A stretch of DNA of 64,000 nt. Source: HLUCCA09 sp965277275 (GTDB lineage: Bacteria > Pseudomonadota > Alphaproteobacteria > Rhodobacterales > Rhodobacteraceae). Below, in pieces: positions 50,036 through 59,456 of this stretch. The stretch is from NCBI GenBank assembly GCA_965277275.1, contig CBDICG010000002.1, positions 2,914,001 through 2,978,000 on the forward strand, given 5' to 3'. The notes under the pieces are model-generated. The model was given only the letters and a program-made list of their open reading frames with translations. It did no database searches and was not told the origin of the DNA. Each line of letters starts with the position of its first letter. Within the stretch, counting starts at the first letter, position 1. The position numbers and the translations under genes were made by a program.

Positions 50036-52543
50036 TTATTCCCCTACCGTGTTCTCCGAGTCAGAAGGTAGGGCACTCCCGCCCGTGGTGTCACTTCCTG
50101 CTCCGGTATCGCTGTTTTGCAACTCTGCGAGCCGTTGGCGGGCTGTATCGAATGCCGGACGCGGATCATCCGGCGCCATTTCGAGTGCGCGGTTGATCTG
50201 CGCGATGGCGTCGTCGGTGCGGTTGAGCGCGGCAAGGGTCAGCCCGAGATGCACCTGCACCATCGCGTCGGTTCCCAGAGCTTCCGCTGCCGGACGCAGG
50301 TATTCCAGCGCCTCGGCGTAGTCCCCCTGCAGGTAGCGGATCCAGCCATAGGTGTCCTGGAACGCCGGAACTTCTGTTCCACGAAGCCTGCGCGCGATGC
50401 GGTCGGCGCGATCAAGGCTCTCCGGGTCCTGTCGGACGCTCGTGAGAAGACTGGCGAGGTTGTTGGCGACGATGGGGGAATTGTCGTTGATCGTATAGAG
50501 CTCTTCGTAGACGGCAATGGCGGCCTCGAAGTCCCCATCGCGTTCGAGGAACGACGCTTGCATCCACTTGAGATCGAGTGAGGCGGGTGCCGCCACAAGC
50601 GCTTCGTTGAGCGTTGCGCGTGCTTCCTCAGAGCGCCCGACGAGGTTGAGAGAGCGAATGAGGTCGATCCAGACCTGCTCCCCTGTGGCTCCGGCGTCGA
50701 TGAGAGTTCTCAGGATGCGGGCGGCCTCGTCAAAGTCACGGAGGGCAATGTTGGCGCGGCTGAGCGCAAAGGCCACGTTGGGATTGTCGGGGTTTTCCTC
50801 AAGGAGCGCGCGGATGTGATCGCGCGCTTCTTCGGGCTTTCCATCGTCGAGAAGCGTCTCGGCGATCGCAATCTCGGCGGCGATGCTGCGGTTGTCGCCC
50901 TCCGTGAAGTTCTCGAGGAAGGCGACGGCTTCATCGTTGCGGTCCTGGCCCCGCAGGCTCGCAAGGCGCAGGCGGTCCGCTGCGGCAACCAGCTGGGGAT
51001 CGGTCCGCTCCCGAAGCTCGCGCTCGATGTCGCTGGCACGGCCCCAATCCTCCATCGCGATGTAGAGATCCCCCAGCTCGATGAGGATTTCGGTATTGCC
51101 TGGCGCAAGGCGCAACGAGTCGATCAGGACACCTTCGGCGGGGCGCAGGCGCCCGTCGGAGCGCAGGAAGCGCGCGTATCTGATAGAGGGGGCGGGCGCG
51201 CGGTTGGACGTGCTCGATGCCAGCGACAGCATCTCTCCGGCGAGGGTTCGCTCGCCGTTGCGCAGGTAGGCTTCCGCGAGCTTGCTGAAGATCTCGGGGT
51301 TTTCGGGATCCTGATCCTGGGCGGTGCGCAGGGCGAGCACGGCATCGTCTGCACGGTCATCCGAGATCAACCAATCGGCCCGCATCAGCAGGGACCGGAC
51401 ATGGGAAGAATCCTCGGCCAGCACGTCTTCGATCAGCGCGCGTGCGCCGACCTCGTTCCCGTCCCGCTGGAGGAGCTCGGCGTAAGTCGCCTTGATGTTG
51501 TTGGCCTGCGCGGATGGCGCGGCACGGGTGACGATGCCTTCAAAGAGGTCGAGCGCCTGATCGCGCTCACCCATGTCATACAGCACGGATGCCTCGATCG
51601 AATTGAAGAGCTCGTTGTTGGTCCCTTCGGCGATGAACCTACGCGCCTCTTCCAGCGCGGCTTCCGCCCCGCGCGTGACGCTGATGAAACGGATCAGCGA
51701 ACCGCGCGCACTATCGTTCTCCTCGCCGGGGATGATGCGCGACCGCAAGAACGTTTCTGCCCCGTCGATATCTCCGCGGCTCGAATAGAAGCGCATGAGC
51801 GTTTCGGGCAGGATCTCGTCCTCGGGGAACGTGTCGATCATGGTGCGGAGCGTTTGCTCGATCCCGTCCGGATCCCCGGCACGGCCATAGCCTGTCAGGC
51901 GAAACATGTGGAATCGGCGCTCTTCCGGGTAAGTGGCGAGCATGCGGTCGAGCTGCTCGAAGAGCTCGTCGAAATCCTCATCGATGATCATCGCGTCGGC
52001 GATGACGGTGTTGTTGACCTTATTGTCAGGAAGGCTCTCGGAAAGCGCCATCGCTCGGGTTCGGGCGGCCCGGCGCGCTTCGACATCTTCCGCGATTACC
52101 GCCTCGCGATAGGCCGAGACATTGGCCAGCACCTGCGCGCGCTCTTCGTCGGGAGCGAGCCTCTGAACGGCATCGAGGTGCACCTGTGCCCGCTCGAAGG
52201 CATTATCGAGCACCAGCAGTTCCGCCACGACGTAGCGGGGCAGGAGCGCGTCCGGATCGACTTCGATAAGCCGCTCGTATTGTCCGAAGGCCGCGCTGTA
52301 TTCTCCCTCGTCGTACAACAGCTTGGCGAAGGTCTCGCGCGCCTCCTGGTGGTTCGGAACGAGATCGAACACGGAGCGCAGCTCAACCCGGGCGCGTGCA
52401 GTGTCCCCGGCTTCAATCAGCTCAAGAGCGTTTTCGAAGTGGCTTTCCGCGCGCTCTTCGGCCGTGTCGCAGGCGGCCAGCGCGAGCACGAGGGCAAAGG
52501 CGGTGAGTGTGGTTCGCGAAAGTGGCAATGACATGCCAAACAT
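50036..52543 (-). CDS. TPR-repeat lipoprotein of the exopolysaccharide locus (PrsT-like)
   Basis: The 835-residue protein starts with a lipoprotein signal (LTAFALVLALAACDTAEE) and consists of many tetratricopeptide repeats throughout; YSAAFGQYERLIEVDPDALL is one example. This matches the long TPR lipoprotein that accompanies exosortase/PEP-CTERM exopolysaccharide loci (TIGR02917-like). It likely scaffolds the export complex in the periplasm. An alternative ATG lies at 52534. A short gap separates it from the export gene on the same strand. Confidence 0.85.
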   Translation of the reverse strand: MFGMSLPLSRTTLTAFALVLALAACDTAEERAESHFENALELIEAGDTARARVELRSVFDLVPNHQEARETFAKLLYDEGEYSAAFGQYERLIEVDPDALLPRYVVAELLVLDNAFERAQVHLDAVQRLAPDEERAQVLANVSAYREAVIAEDVEARRAARTRAMALSESLPDNKVNNTVIADAMIIDEDFDELFEQLDRMLATYPEERRFHMFRLTGYGRAGDPDGIEQTLRTMIDTFPEDEILPETLMRFYSSRGDIDGAETFLRSRIIPGEENDSARGSLIRFISVTRGAEAALEEARRFIAEGTNNELFNSIEASVLYDMGERDQALDLFEGIVTRAAPSAQANNIKATYAELLQRDGNEVGARALIEDVLAEDSSHVRSLLMRADWLISDDRADDAVLALRTAQDQDPENPEIFSKLAEAYLRNGERTLAGEMLSLASSTSNRAPAPSIRYARFLRSDGRLRPAEGVLIDSLRLAPGNTEILIELGDLYIAMEDWGRASDIERELRERTDPQLVAAADRLRLASLRGQDRNDEAVAFLENFTEGDNRSIAAEIAIAETLLDDGKPEEARDHIRALLEENPDNPNVAFALSRANIALRDFDEAARILRTLIDAGATGEQVWIDLIRSLNLVGRSEEARATLNEALVAAPASLDLKWMQASFLERDGDFEAAIAVYEELYTINDNSPIVANNLASLLTSVRQDPESLDRADRIARRLRGTEVPAFQDTYGWIRYLQGDYAEALEYLRPAAEALGTDAMVQVHLGLTLAALNRTDDAIAQINRALEMAPDDPRPAFDTARQRLAELQNSDTGAGSDTTGGSALPSDSENTVGE

Positions 52544-52672
52544 CTCGATGTCCTCCGAGGATCATGCTGCGCGCCGTCGCCAGGCGGTCAAGCCGGGTGG
52601 CGCATGAGTTCTCCCCATGCGTGCGCGACAATATTCAAGCTGAGTGGTGCAGGAAAGCCCGGTTGGACTTCT

Positions 52673-53380
52673 TCAGCAACCTGTGCCTCTGAGGACGACA
52701 AAGATCGTTCTCAGAAGGAGGCGCAGATCAAAGACGAAAGAGAGCTGCGCTTCGTACTGCCGGTCATAGTCGACGCGGCTGCTGAAAGAGCTGGCATTGC
52801 GGGCAGACACTTGCCACAGACCCGTCACGCCGGGGCGAAGATCACAGTAGACCTGACCGTCATAAAGCGTTTGCTGGTCCGGCATCATGGGACGTGGACC
52901 AACGAGAGACATGTCTCCCCGCAGCACATTCCAGAACTGCGGCAGCTCATCGAGCGACGATGCCCGCAGGAACCTGCCGAACGGCGTGACGCGCGGGTCG
53001 TCGCGCAGCTTCTGGCTCTTGTTCCACTCGCGGGCGCGCTCCGGATCCTGATGGAGCAGGCGCACAAGCGCGCCTTCCGCGTCGGGTACCATTGTCCTGA
53101 GCTTCAGCAGCTTGAACTTGCGGCCGCTCTGGCCGACGCGTTCCTGCAAGTAGATCGGTGCGCCACCGTTCAGGGCAACGACAGCGATCAGTACCGCAAG
53201 AAGCGGGACGACCACGATGGACGATGTCAGTACGAGCACGATGTCCAGCATCCGCTTGCCAAAGCTGCGATAAAAACTGAATTCCGAGCCATCGACCGTG
53301 CGGTCGAGCGATGGGCCACCTGGATTGGCCGCTGGAAGCGCTTCGACAGCGCGGTCCCTAAGATCGATCACTTCTACCAT
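52673..53380 (-). CDS. Priming sugar transferase (bacterial sugar transferase domain)
   Basis: The 235-residue protein carries one membrane segment (RMLDIVLVLTSSIVVVPLLA) and the sugar-phosphate transferase domain: YLQERVGQSGRKFKLLKLRT, SSLDELPQFWNVLRG, SLVGPRP and LRPGVTGLWQVSAR. It starts repeat-unit assembly by loading a sugar phosphate on undecaprenyl phosphate. It lacks the long multi-helix N-terminus of WbaP, as in other short PssY/EpsL-type enzymes. It lies upstream of the TPR gene on the same strand and is divergent from the ATPase gene. Confidence 0.92.
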   Translation of the reverse strand: MVEVIDLRDRAVEALPAANPGGPSLDRTVDGSEFSFYRSFGKRMLDIVLVLTSSIVVVPLLAVLIAVVALNGGAPIYLQERVGQSGRKFKLLKLRTMVPDAEGALVRLLHQDPERAREWNKSQKLRDDPRVTPFGRFLRASSLDELPQFWNVLRGDMSLVGPRPMMPDQQTLYDGQVYCDLRPGVTGLWQVSARNASSFSSRVDYDRQYEAQLSFVFDLRLLLRTIFVVLRGTGC

Positions 53381-53968
53381 TCGTCACTCCGCAAAGACGG
53401 GTTTCCGCCTATGCCCAACACCTAACCAGTCATACCAAAGGTATCCGTGTCGTAAAGGCTTTTGTGAAAATTATAGTTAAGGTTTGCTCGACTTTTCCGA
53501 GGCATGAATGCGGCATTGTCGGTGTTTTTTGCATGTCGAGAGGCTCTGGAAACGCACCGCCGGGGCGCATCCGAACCGTTGCCTCGAGGGGCGGAGCGCG
53601 GGCCGGTATGCGTCAGACTGACAAAGGCCCGGGCATCGAGATCCGGCGCGCGGGCGGCCAGAGGACTGCGCCGCTTGTGGTATGTGCAGGGCGCCTGTGA
53701 CATTCCGGCGTGCCAGGCCCGGGCAAAACATTCACGAGCGTTGCCTTTGTGGCGCGGGGCAGACTACATACATATGCAGCGCTAAGCGCATGTTGGGAAA
53801 AGATGCATCGACAACCGTTCGGACGGGGAGCATTTCTGCGCTCGTTTCGCGTGTTTGGGCGCGGCGGCGGAGGGTCTGTCTTCGGCTCATGGATCTCGGA
53901 GCATCCGATACGCGTCGGTATGACGTGCGTCGTCACAAAGGGATAACGGTTTCGTGCTAGTTGGCGAC
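53381..53968. other. Divergent regulatory region of the exopolysaccharide locus
   Basis: These 588 bases separate the leftward (sugar transferase, TPR, export) and rightward (ATPase, chain-length, kinase) gene groups, so they should hold promoters for both. A small palindrome (ATACC AAA GGTAT at 53432-53444) and an AT-rich stretch around 53460-53480 are visible. Open frames on the plus strand before the ATPase lack convincing starts or domains. Confidence 0.5.
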
Positions 53969-54808
53969 ATGTATCTCGGCTTTTTCGGGCTTGAGGATCG
54001 TCCCTTCAGCCTGACCCCAGACCCTGACTATCTCTATTGGGCCGACGGACACCGGGCGGCCTTCACGGTGCTCGAGTACGGTATCGTAACACGCGCGCCG
54101 ATCACCGTCCTGACGGGCGAGATCGGCGTTGGCAAGACGACGCTCCTTCAGCATCTGCTCGATACGCTCGACGAGAACACCACGGTCGGACTGATCTCCA
54201 ACGCGCAAGGCGGGCGTGGCGAGTTGTTGCGCTGGGTGGCGAGCGCGCTGGGCCTGACGGTGCCCAAGGACGCCGACTACGTCGCGCTCTACCAGGTCTT
54301 CCAGGATTTCCTGATCGACGAATACGCGGACGGGCGCTCCGTGACCCTTGTGATCGACGAAGCGCAGAACCTCTCCGTTGAAGCGCTCGAAGAGCTGCGG
54401 ATGTACACGAATATCAACTCGGGGCGAGACGAGCTGCTGCAGTTGATCCTCGTTGGGCAGCCCGAGTTGCGCGAACGCGTGATGCGCCCTGATCTGCAGC
54501 AGTTCGCCCAACGCGTCGTGGCCGCCTATCACCTGATGCCGCTCGATCTGGAAACAACGGCCGAGTACATCGCTCACCGTATCGCTCACGCCGGCGGAAG
54601 GGAGGAAGTGTTTTCCCATGGGGCCGTGGCCGAAATCGTGCGTCAGACAGGGGGAGTGCCGCGGCTTGTTAACAAATTGTGCGAATTCTGCCTTGTTTAT
54701 GGAGCGATCAACGAAGAAAAGCCCATAACGGAGCTGACTGTGCTTCAGGTCATGGCTGACGGTGTATTTGTAAGTGGGTTCGCCCAAACGGGAAGGGCAG
54801 CGGAATGA
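53969..54808 (+). CDS. ExeA-like AAA ATPase of the exopolysaccharide locus
   Basis: The 279-residue protein starts MYLGFFGLEDRPFSLTPDP, the standard opening of ExeA/GspA-like ATPases. Walker A is TGEIGVGKTTLLQHLL and Walker B is VTLVIDEAQNLS; QPELRERV and a C-terminal winged region with TGGVPRLVNKLCE follow. It matches the ATPase of exosortase-type exopolysaccharide loci (TIGR03015-like). I chose the ATG at 53969; a GTG at 53954 would add five residues. Its stop overlaps the chain-length gene (ATGA). Confidence 0.9.
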   Translation: MYLGFFGLEDRPFSLTPDPDYLYWADGHRAAFTVLEYGIVTRAPITVLTGEIGVGKTTLLQHLLDTLDENTTVGLISNAQGGRGELLRWVASALGLTVPKDADYVALYQVFQDFLIDEYADGRSVTLVIDEAQNLSVEALEELRMYTNINSGRDELLQLILVGQPELRERVMRPDLQQFAQRVVAAYHLMPLDLETTAEYIAHRIAHAGGREEVFSHGAVAEIVRQTGGVPRLVNKLCEFCLVYGAINEEKPITELTVLQVMADGVFVSGFAQTGRAAE

Positions 54809-56391
54809 ACGCCGAAGTACGGTACTACCTTTCGACATTCTGGCGGCGGCTGCCGTTGTTTGTGGTCGTCTTCCTGTCGATCTCGGGCGCGGCGTTCGTC
54901 TACGCGATGTCGCTGCCGACGGTCTTCACGGCACGCGGGCTGCTGCTGGTCGAAGCACCGCAGATCCCGACGAACCTCGCGGCGTCGACGGTTCAGGTCA
55001 GCTCGCGCGAACAGCTTGCCGTGATCCAGCGCAGACTGTTGACGCGCTCCAACTTGCTTGAAATCGCGCGTGAATTCGAAGTCTATGAAGACGTCGACTC
55101 GATGACGCCGGATGAAATCGTCGAAAACATGCGCGCCGATACGCAGATCGGCGGCTCTGGCCGGGGCTCGGCCGCAACGGTCATGGAGGTCCAGTTCCGC
55201 GGGCGCAGTGGCGCGATCGCCGCACAGGTCTCGAACGACTACATCACGCGGATCCTGGCGGAGAACGCGACAAACCGGCAGGAACGTGCCGAAGGCACAC
55301 TCGATTTCTTCGAAGAACAGGTGCGCCGCCTCGAGCGCGAACTCGATGAGCAGAACGATGGTATCCTGGCGTTCCAGAACGCCAATGCCGAGGCGCTTCC
55401 GGATACGCTCAACTACCGTCTGAACCGCCAGGAACTGCTGACGCAGCGGATGTCCCAGATTGATCGTGATCGCTCCGTGCTCACCACGCAGCTTTCGCGG
55501 CTCGAAGAGTTGCAGGAACAGGGCTTTGTGGGGCTTCCCGATCCGGTTGACAGCCCGCCGACCGTTCTCGAGCAACAATTGGCACAGCTGCGCAACCAGC
55601 TCACCAATGCGCGCGCCATCTACGCGCCAGACAGCCCTCGCGTGACCGTTCTGGCATCGCGCATCGCCGCGCTGGAAGAGTTGCAGGTAGAGGAAGCGCA
55701 AGCGCTGCTCGACGCGGCAGAAGGCGACACAGATGAGCTGGAGCCGCTATCCGCCGACCCGACCAGCGCCCCGCAATCCATGACTCCGATGCAGATCCAG
55801 ATCGAGCAGGTGAGCACGCAGGTTCGCTTTCTCGACGAGCAGGCGGCCGCGATTGACGCGGAGCTGGCAAGGCTGGAGGCTACCCTTGAGCGGACGCCGG
55901 CCAACGCGATTGAGCTGCAGGCGCTCCGCCGTGGGTACGAGAATATGGAGCGTCAGTACAATCAGGCGCTGGACCGGCTCTACACCGCAGCAACGGGCGA
56001 GCGCATCGAAGTGATGAGCAAGGGCGAGCGCATCAGCGTGATCGAACAGGCCCGCGCGCCTGACGAGCCCTCCGACCCGAATCGCCCGATGATTGCCACC
56101 GCGGGGACCTTCGCCGGCGCCGGCATCGCCTTCGGTCTCGTGGTACTGCTCGAGGTGCTGAACAAGACCGTCCGTCGCCCGTCCGATCTGACGCGCGGCC
56201 TCGGTCTGACGCCTATCACCACGATCAACTATATCGTGACGCCCGGAGAGCGCCTGCGAAAGCGGCTTCTCTGGACACTGATCATTCTCTTCATCGTCAC
56301 CGCGATCCCGGCCGCGCTCTTCTATGTGCACTACGAGGTCCGCCCACTGGATCTGCTCTGGGCGCGCTTTGTCGATAAGTTAGCATTCTAG
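54805..56391 (+). CDS. Polysaccharide chain-length determinant (Wzz/GumC-like)
   Basis: The 528-residue protein has an N-terminal membrane segment (LPLFVVVFLSISGAAFVYAM), a Wzz domain with a long periplasmic coiled coil (e.g. NRQERAEGTLDFFEEQVRRL), a predicted second membrane segment and a third near the end (LLWTLIILFIVTAIPAALFY). It controls polymer length and works with the tyrosine kinase that follows. No cytoplasmic kinase domain is fused here, so the kinase is a separate protein. The ATG at 54805 overlaps the ATPase stop. The kinase gene starts 86 bases downstream. Confidence 0.9.
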   Translation: MNAEVRYYLSTFWRRLPLFVVVFLSISGAAFVYAMSLPTVFTARGLLLVEAPQIPTNLAASTVQVSSREQLAVIQRRLLTRSNLLEIAREFEVYEDVDSMTPDEIVENMRADTQIGGSGRGSAATVMEVQFRGRSGAIAAQVSNDYITRILAENATNRQERAEGTLDFFEEQVRRLERELDEQNDGILAFQNANAEALPDTLNYRLNRQELLTQRMSQIDRDRSVLTTQLSRLEELQEQGFVGLPDPVDSPPTVLEQQLAQLRNQLTNARAIYAPDSPRVTVLASRIAALEELQVEEAQALLDAAEGDTDELEPLSADPTSAPQSMTPMQIQIEQVSTQVRFLDEQAAAIDAELARLEATLERTPANAIELQALRRGYENMERQYNQALDRLYTAATGERIEVMSKGERISVIEQARAPDEPSDPNRPMIATAGTFAGAGIAFGLVVLLEVLNKTVRRPSDLTRGLGLTPITTINYIVTPGERLRKRLLWTLIILFIVTAIPAALFYVHYEVRPLDLLWARFVDKLAF

Positions 56392-56476
56392 AGGGCGTAC
56401 CGTCCGGTCCGACAAGGCTGGGCGGATAGAGGCCAAAGGGCCACCCGGGTCGACCGCATCGGAGCGAGTTGGATAC

Positions 56477-56978
56477 ATGGAAAGACTGAAGGCGGCGCTG
56501 GACAAGGCTAGAGGCGAGCGTGCAACCCGAGGGACGCCGGTACGCGCGCGCCGCGGCGGAGACGCCGCAGCCTCGCGGGACAGTGCCGCAGCAGAGGCCG
56601 TGTGGACCGCCCTCGATCCGCTGAACCTGGACAAGAAGCGGCTCGTACGGCGCCGCATCGTCGCGCACTTGGGCGGTCACGATGCGGCGCCGTACGATCT
56701 GCTGCGCACCAAGACCCTGCAACTCGCCAAGGCAAATGGCTGGAGCCGCATTGCCGTCACCTCGCCGCTCCCCGCCTCCGGCAAGACGACGACAACGCTC
56801 AACCTCGCGCTGTCCATGGCGCGGCTTGTGGACAAACGCGTGATGGTGTTCGACATGGACATGCGCCGCCCATCCATCGCGAAGGCGCTGAGCTGCAAGT
56901 CCGGGCGCAGTACGCGGGCCGTTCTCGAAGGGTCGGAGACCTTTGCACGGCAGGCGCGGCGCATTGGCGACAACCTTG
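56477..56978 (+). pseudogene. Tyrosine autokinase (BY-kinase, CpsD/Wzc-kinase type), 5' part, split by IS21 element
   Basis: The first 167 codons of a BY-kinase remain. They include Walker A (TSPLPASGKTTTTLNLALSM) and Walker A' (RVMVFDMDMRRPSIA). The reading breaks at 56978 where an IS21-type element begins; translation would run into the element and stop after a few foreign residues (56995). The first eighty residues are basic and probably flexible. The intact gene would be read on across the element with one target duplication copy, as described for the 3' part. Confidence 0.93.
56972..56978. repeat. Left target-site duplication of the IS element
   Basis: AACCTTG, identical to 59450-59456, directly flanks the element. 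Seven bases is within the IS21 family range. Confidence 0.9.
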
Positions 56979-57041
56979 TGTCAATGAGCGTTTAAAAGTG
57001 ACCCGGTTTCAGCGTTTGATTTTGACCCGCCTATTGGGTGC

Positions 57042-57093
57042 CAAAGCCCCCAGGCGGACCGCCCTCATATAGCGAGTCCGTCTGGGGGCTTTG
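57042..57093 (-). terminator. Long hairpin after istB
   Basis: CAAAGCCCCCAGGCGGAC and GTCCGTCTGGGGGCTTTG form an 18-bp stem with one G-U pair inside the element, just past the istB stop. It probably ends istAB transcription. Confidence 0.75.
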
Positions 57094-57105
57094 CTTGCGA
57101 CGCGG

Positions 57106-57837
57106 CTATTTTTCTCTGCGACTTTTGCTCTGAGCGAAGCGATATGACGTGTTGCCCGTTTCGATGATGGCACAGTGGTGCGTGACGCGATCCAAGAGCG
57201 CAGTTGTCATCTTGGCATCACCGAAGACAGCGACCCATTCCCCGAACTCCAAGTTGGTGGTGATGATGACGCTGGTTTTCTCGTAGAGCTTGCTGATCAG
57301 GTGGAACAGCAACGCGCCGCCGGATTTCGGGAACGGAATGTAGCCCAACTCGTCGATGATGACGCAATTCAGAGCCGACAGCTGCCGGATGATCTTCCCG
57401 GCATTGCCGTCGGCCTGTTCCTTGATCAGGGCATTGATCAGATCGACCGCGTTGAAGAAGCGGACCTTCTTGCCGTTGTTGATCAATGTGGTTCCAAGCG
57501 CGATGGCGATGTGCGTTTTGCCTGTCCCGGTTCCGCCGACCAAGATGAGGTTGTGCGCCTCTTCGGTGAACTGACCCGAGCAGAAGGGTTCGATCTGGGC
57601 CTTACTCACCGCGGCCGCGCCGTAATCGAAGGTGGCGAAGTCCTTATGATGGGGGAACTTCGCGATGCGCATTTGATACTGGATGGAACGCACCCGCCGC
57701 TCTACAGTTTCCGCGTCGATCAGTTGCTTTATCGCTGTGGTCAGACTTGGTGGCTTGCGCGCGGACAGCAAATCATGGGCGCAAGCTGCCATTCCATGCA
57801 GCCTCAAGGCGGTCAGTTGGTCGATGAGAGCGTTCAT
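57106..57837 (-). CDS. istB: IstB helper ATPase of the IS21-family element
   Basis: IstB is the AAA+ ATPase that directs the IS21 transposase to target DNA. The 243-residue protein has Walker A in VGGTGTGKTHIAIALG and Walker B in CVIIDELGYIPFPKSGG, with the HLISKLYEKTSVIITTNLEF sensor region. The ATG at 57837 overlaps the istA stop by four bases, the normal IS21 arrangement. It appears full length. Confidence 0.97.
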   Translation of the reverse strand: MNALIDQLTALRLHGMAACAHDLLSARKPPSLTTAIKQLIDAETVERRVRSIQYQMRIAKFPHHKDFATFDYGAAAVSKAQIEPFCSGQFTEEAHNLILVGGTGTGKTHIAIALGTTLINNGKKVRFFNAVDLINALIKEQADGNAGKIIRQLSALNCVIIDELGYIPFPKSGGALLFHLISKLYEKTSVIITTNLEFGEWVAVFGDAKMTTALLDRVTHHCAIIETGNTSYRFAQSKSRREK

Positions 57838-59342
57838 GCGGCAGCCTCCTCGGCCGAGCAGAGCGCCTCATAGCGCTTGCAGTCGGCCTCGGGCCGCACG
57901 GTCAGCTGCGGATAGACATTGCCCTCATTCAACGGCGTGATGATTGGCTCCACCAACTGGTTGATCAGATTGGTGATGGCAGGAAGGCGCAACGTGTTTT
58001 GTTCAACTGCCAGTTCGCAGGCCGTCTCCACCACCTCGATCCCGTGGTCCTGGGCCAGTAGAAGCAGATCGACGAACTCCCGGTCCCCGCCTTTGCCAGC
58101 CATGTAATGCTCCCTGATCCGATGCATGGCCTCAGGCAGTTGCCAGTCCACAAAAGGGGCGCCGTCGCGCAGAGCGCCGGGCTTGCGATCCAGTAGAGGA
58201 ACATAATGCCAAGGTTCAAAGTAGCTGACGTTGCGGGTGAAGCGACGCTTGTGCTCGGCAATAACGTCCTGGCCTGACACCAGCACGATCCGGCTCGCAT
58301 AGGCGCGCAAGGAGACATGCTGGCCTGCAAACCGGGAAGGCACGCTATAGCGATTGCTGGCATATTGAACCAGGCAGGTGGAACGGACCCGCACCGTCTT
58401 TTCCACGTAGCCATCAAAAGCCCGCCCCAGGGGGCGCAGCTCGGCGCGCTCATCTTCAAAAACCTCCGCAATCGTGCGGGACGATTGTTCAGGGTGGGCG
58501 CGGCTTGCCAATTCCTCGCAGCGCAGACGCAACCAGTTGTTCAGCCCATCCAGATCATCAAAAGCTGGCATGGGAACAAACAATCGGCCTCGTAAAAAAT
58601 GGACCTGGTTCTCCACCTGACCTTTCTCCCAACCCGACGCGGGGGTGCAGGCAACCGGCTCCATTACATAGTGGTTCATCAATGCCAGGAACCGGGGATG
58701 GAACACTCGGTCCTTCGAGCGGGAGACATAGGTCACCATCGTTTTGGGATTGTCGATGATCACCCGTCGCGGAACCCCGCCGTAGAAGGACAGCGCCCGT
58801 ACAAAGGCATCCAACACCATTTCTTGGCTCTCGCCGGGATAGGCTACGACAAAAGGTTTGCGACTATGGCACAGGCGGAAGTGGGCAACCTTTACCTTCT
58901 GCTCGACACCACCGAGAACAACGCGCTCTTCGCTCCAGTCAAACTGGAGCGCATCACCGGCAGCAAAATGCAGGGGGATAAACGCCTCTCCCGATCCAGC
59001 ATCGGCACGTTTGAGGTCTCGGATAAATCGCTGAACCGGAGAATAGGACCCAGTATACCCTTCCGAGACGAGCTGTTCGTAAAGCTTCGTGGCCGTCCGC
59101 CGCTCCCGGCGCGGGCGCTTGTGATCCTGCTCGAAAAGCTCTTGGAGCCGCGCATCAAATCCATCGCACAGCTTATGCCGGGTCGGTGGCGCTTGCCGCT
59201 GATAGCTCGGTGGACTGTCGTCCTTCAGATACTTCTTCACCGTGTTCCGCGACAAACCGGTTGCCCGCGCCACAGATCGGATGCTGCGACCCTCAACCAA
59301 TATCCAACGACGGATCTTCGATACACTTTCCATCAATATCAC
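57834..59342 (-). CDS. istA: IstA transposase of the IS21-family element
   Basis: The 502-residue DDE transposase has a helix-turn-helix (RSVARATGLSRNTVKKYL, residues about 20-40) and the integrase core with catalytic acids in LQFDWSEERV, RRVIIDNPKTMV and EKGQVENQVHFL. The C-terminal beta domain includes YASNRYSVPSRFAGQHVSL. It is complete and in frame, so transposition competence is possible. It overlaps istB by ATGA. Confidence 0.97.
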   Translation of the reverse strand: MILMESVSKIRRWILVEGRSIRSVARATGLSRNTVKKYLKDDSPPSYQRQAPPTRHKLCDGFDARLQELFEQDHKRPRRERRTATKLYEQLVSEGYTGSYSPVQRFIRDLKRADAGSGEAFIPLHFAAGDALQFDWSEERVVLGGVEQKVKVAHFRLCHSRKPFVVAYPGESQEMVLDAFVRALSFYGGVPRRVIIDNPKTMVTYVSRSKDRVFHPRFLALMNHYVMEPVACTPASGWEKGQVENQVHFLRGRLFVPMPAFDDLDGLNNWLRLRCEELASRAHPEQSSRTIAEVFEDERAELRPLGRAFDGYVEKTVRVRSTCLVQYASNRYSVPSRFAGQHVSLRAYASRIVLVSGQDVIAEHKRRFTRNVSYFEPWHYVPLLDRKPGALRDGAPFVDWQLPEAMHRIREHYMAGKGGDREFVDLLLLAQDHGIEVVETACELAVEQNTLRLPAITNLINQLVEPIITPLNEGNVYPQLTVRPEADCKRYEALCSAEEAAA

Positions 59343-59449
59343 CTGCTCATTCCTCCGCGCTATCCAGCGCGGATGCTAACGTGGCAGGTGGGTCAATTTT
59401 GCACGCTCATAACCCACCCAAGTGGGTCAATTTCGCATGCCGATTCACA

Positions 59450-59456
59450 AACCTTG
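59450..59456. repeat. Right target-site duplication of the IS element
   Basis: AACCTTG, identical to 56972-56978. Rejoining the flanks through one copy restores codons for GDNLAISMNF in frame. Confidence 0.9.

Larger units (their letters stand above)
56979..59449 (-). mobile_element. IS21-family insertion sequence (istA-istB), 2,471 bp
   Basis: The element has TGT...ACA ends, with imperfect terminal inverted repeats: TGTCAATGAGCGTTTAAAAG reading in from the left and TGTGAATCGGCATGCGAAAT from the right, both then reaching TGACCC. Internal copies of the TGACCC-containing block lie near both ends (TTTGATTTTGACCC at 57016-57029; GTGGGTCAATTTTGCACG at 59390-59407), the multiple terminal repeats typical of IS21. 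Two genes, istA and istB, fill it on the minus strand with an ATGA overlap. A 7-bp target duplication (AACCTTG) flanks it. Both genes are intact, so it may still be active. Confidence 0.97.

Noticed and set aside
53710..53946. 78-codon plus-strand frame just before the ExeA-like ATPase gene
   Set aside because: It has no recognisable domain or good ribosome site, and lies in the divergent promoter region of the exopolysaccharide locus.
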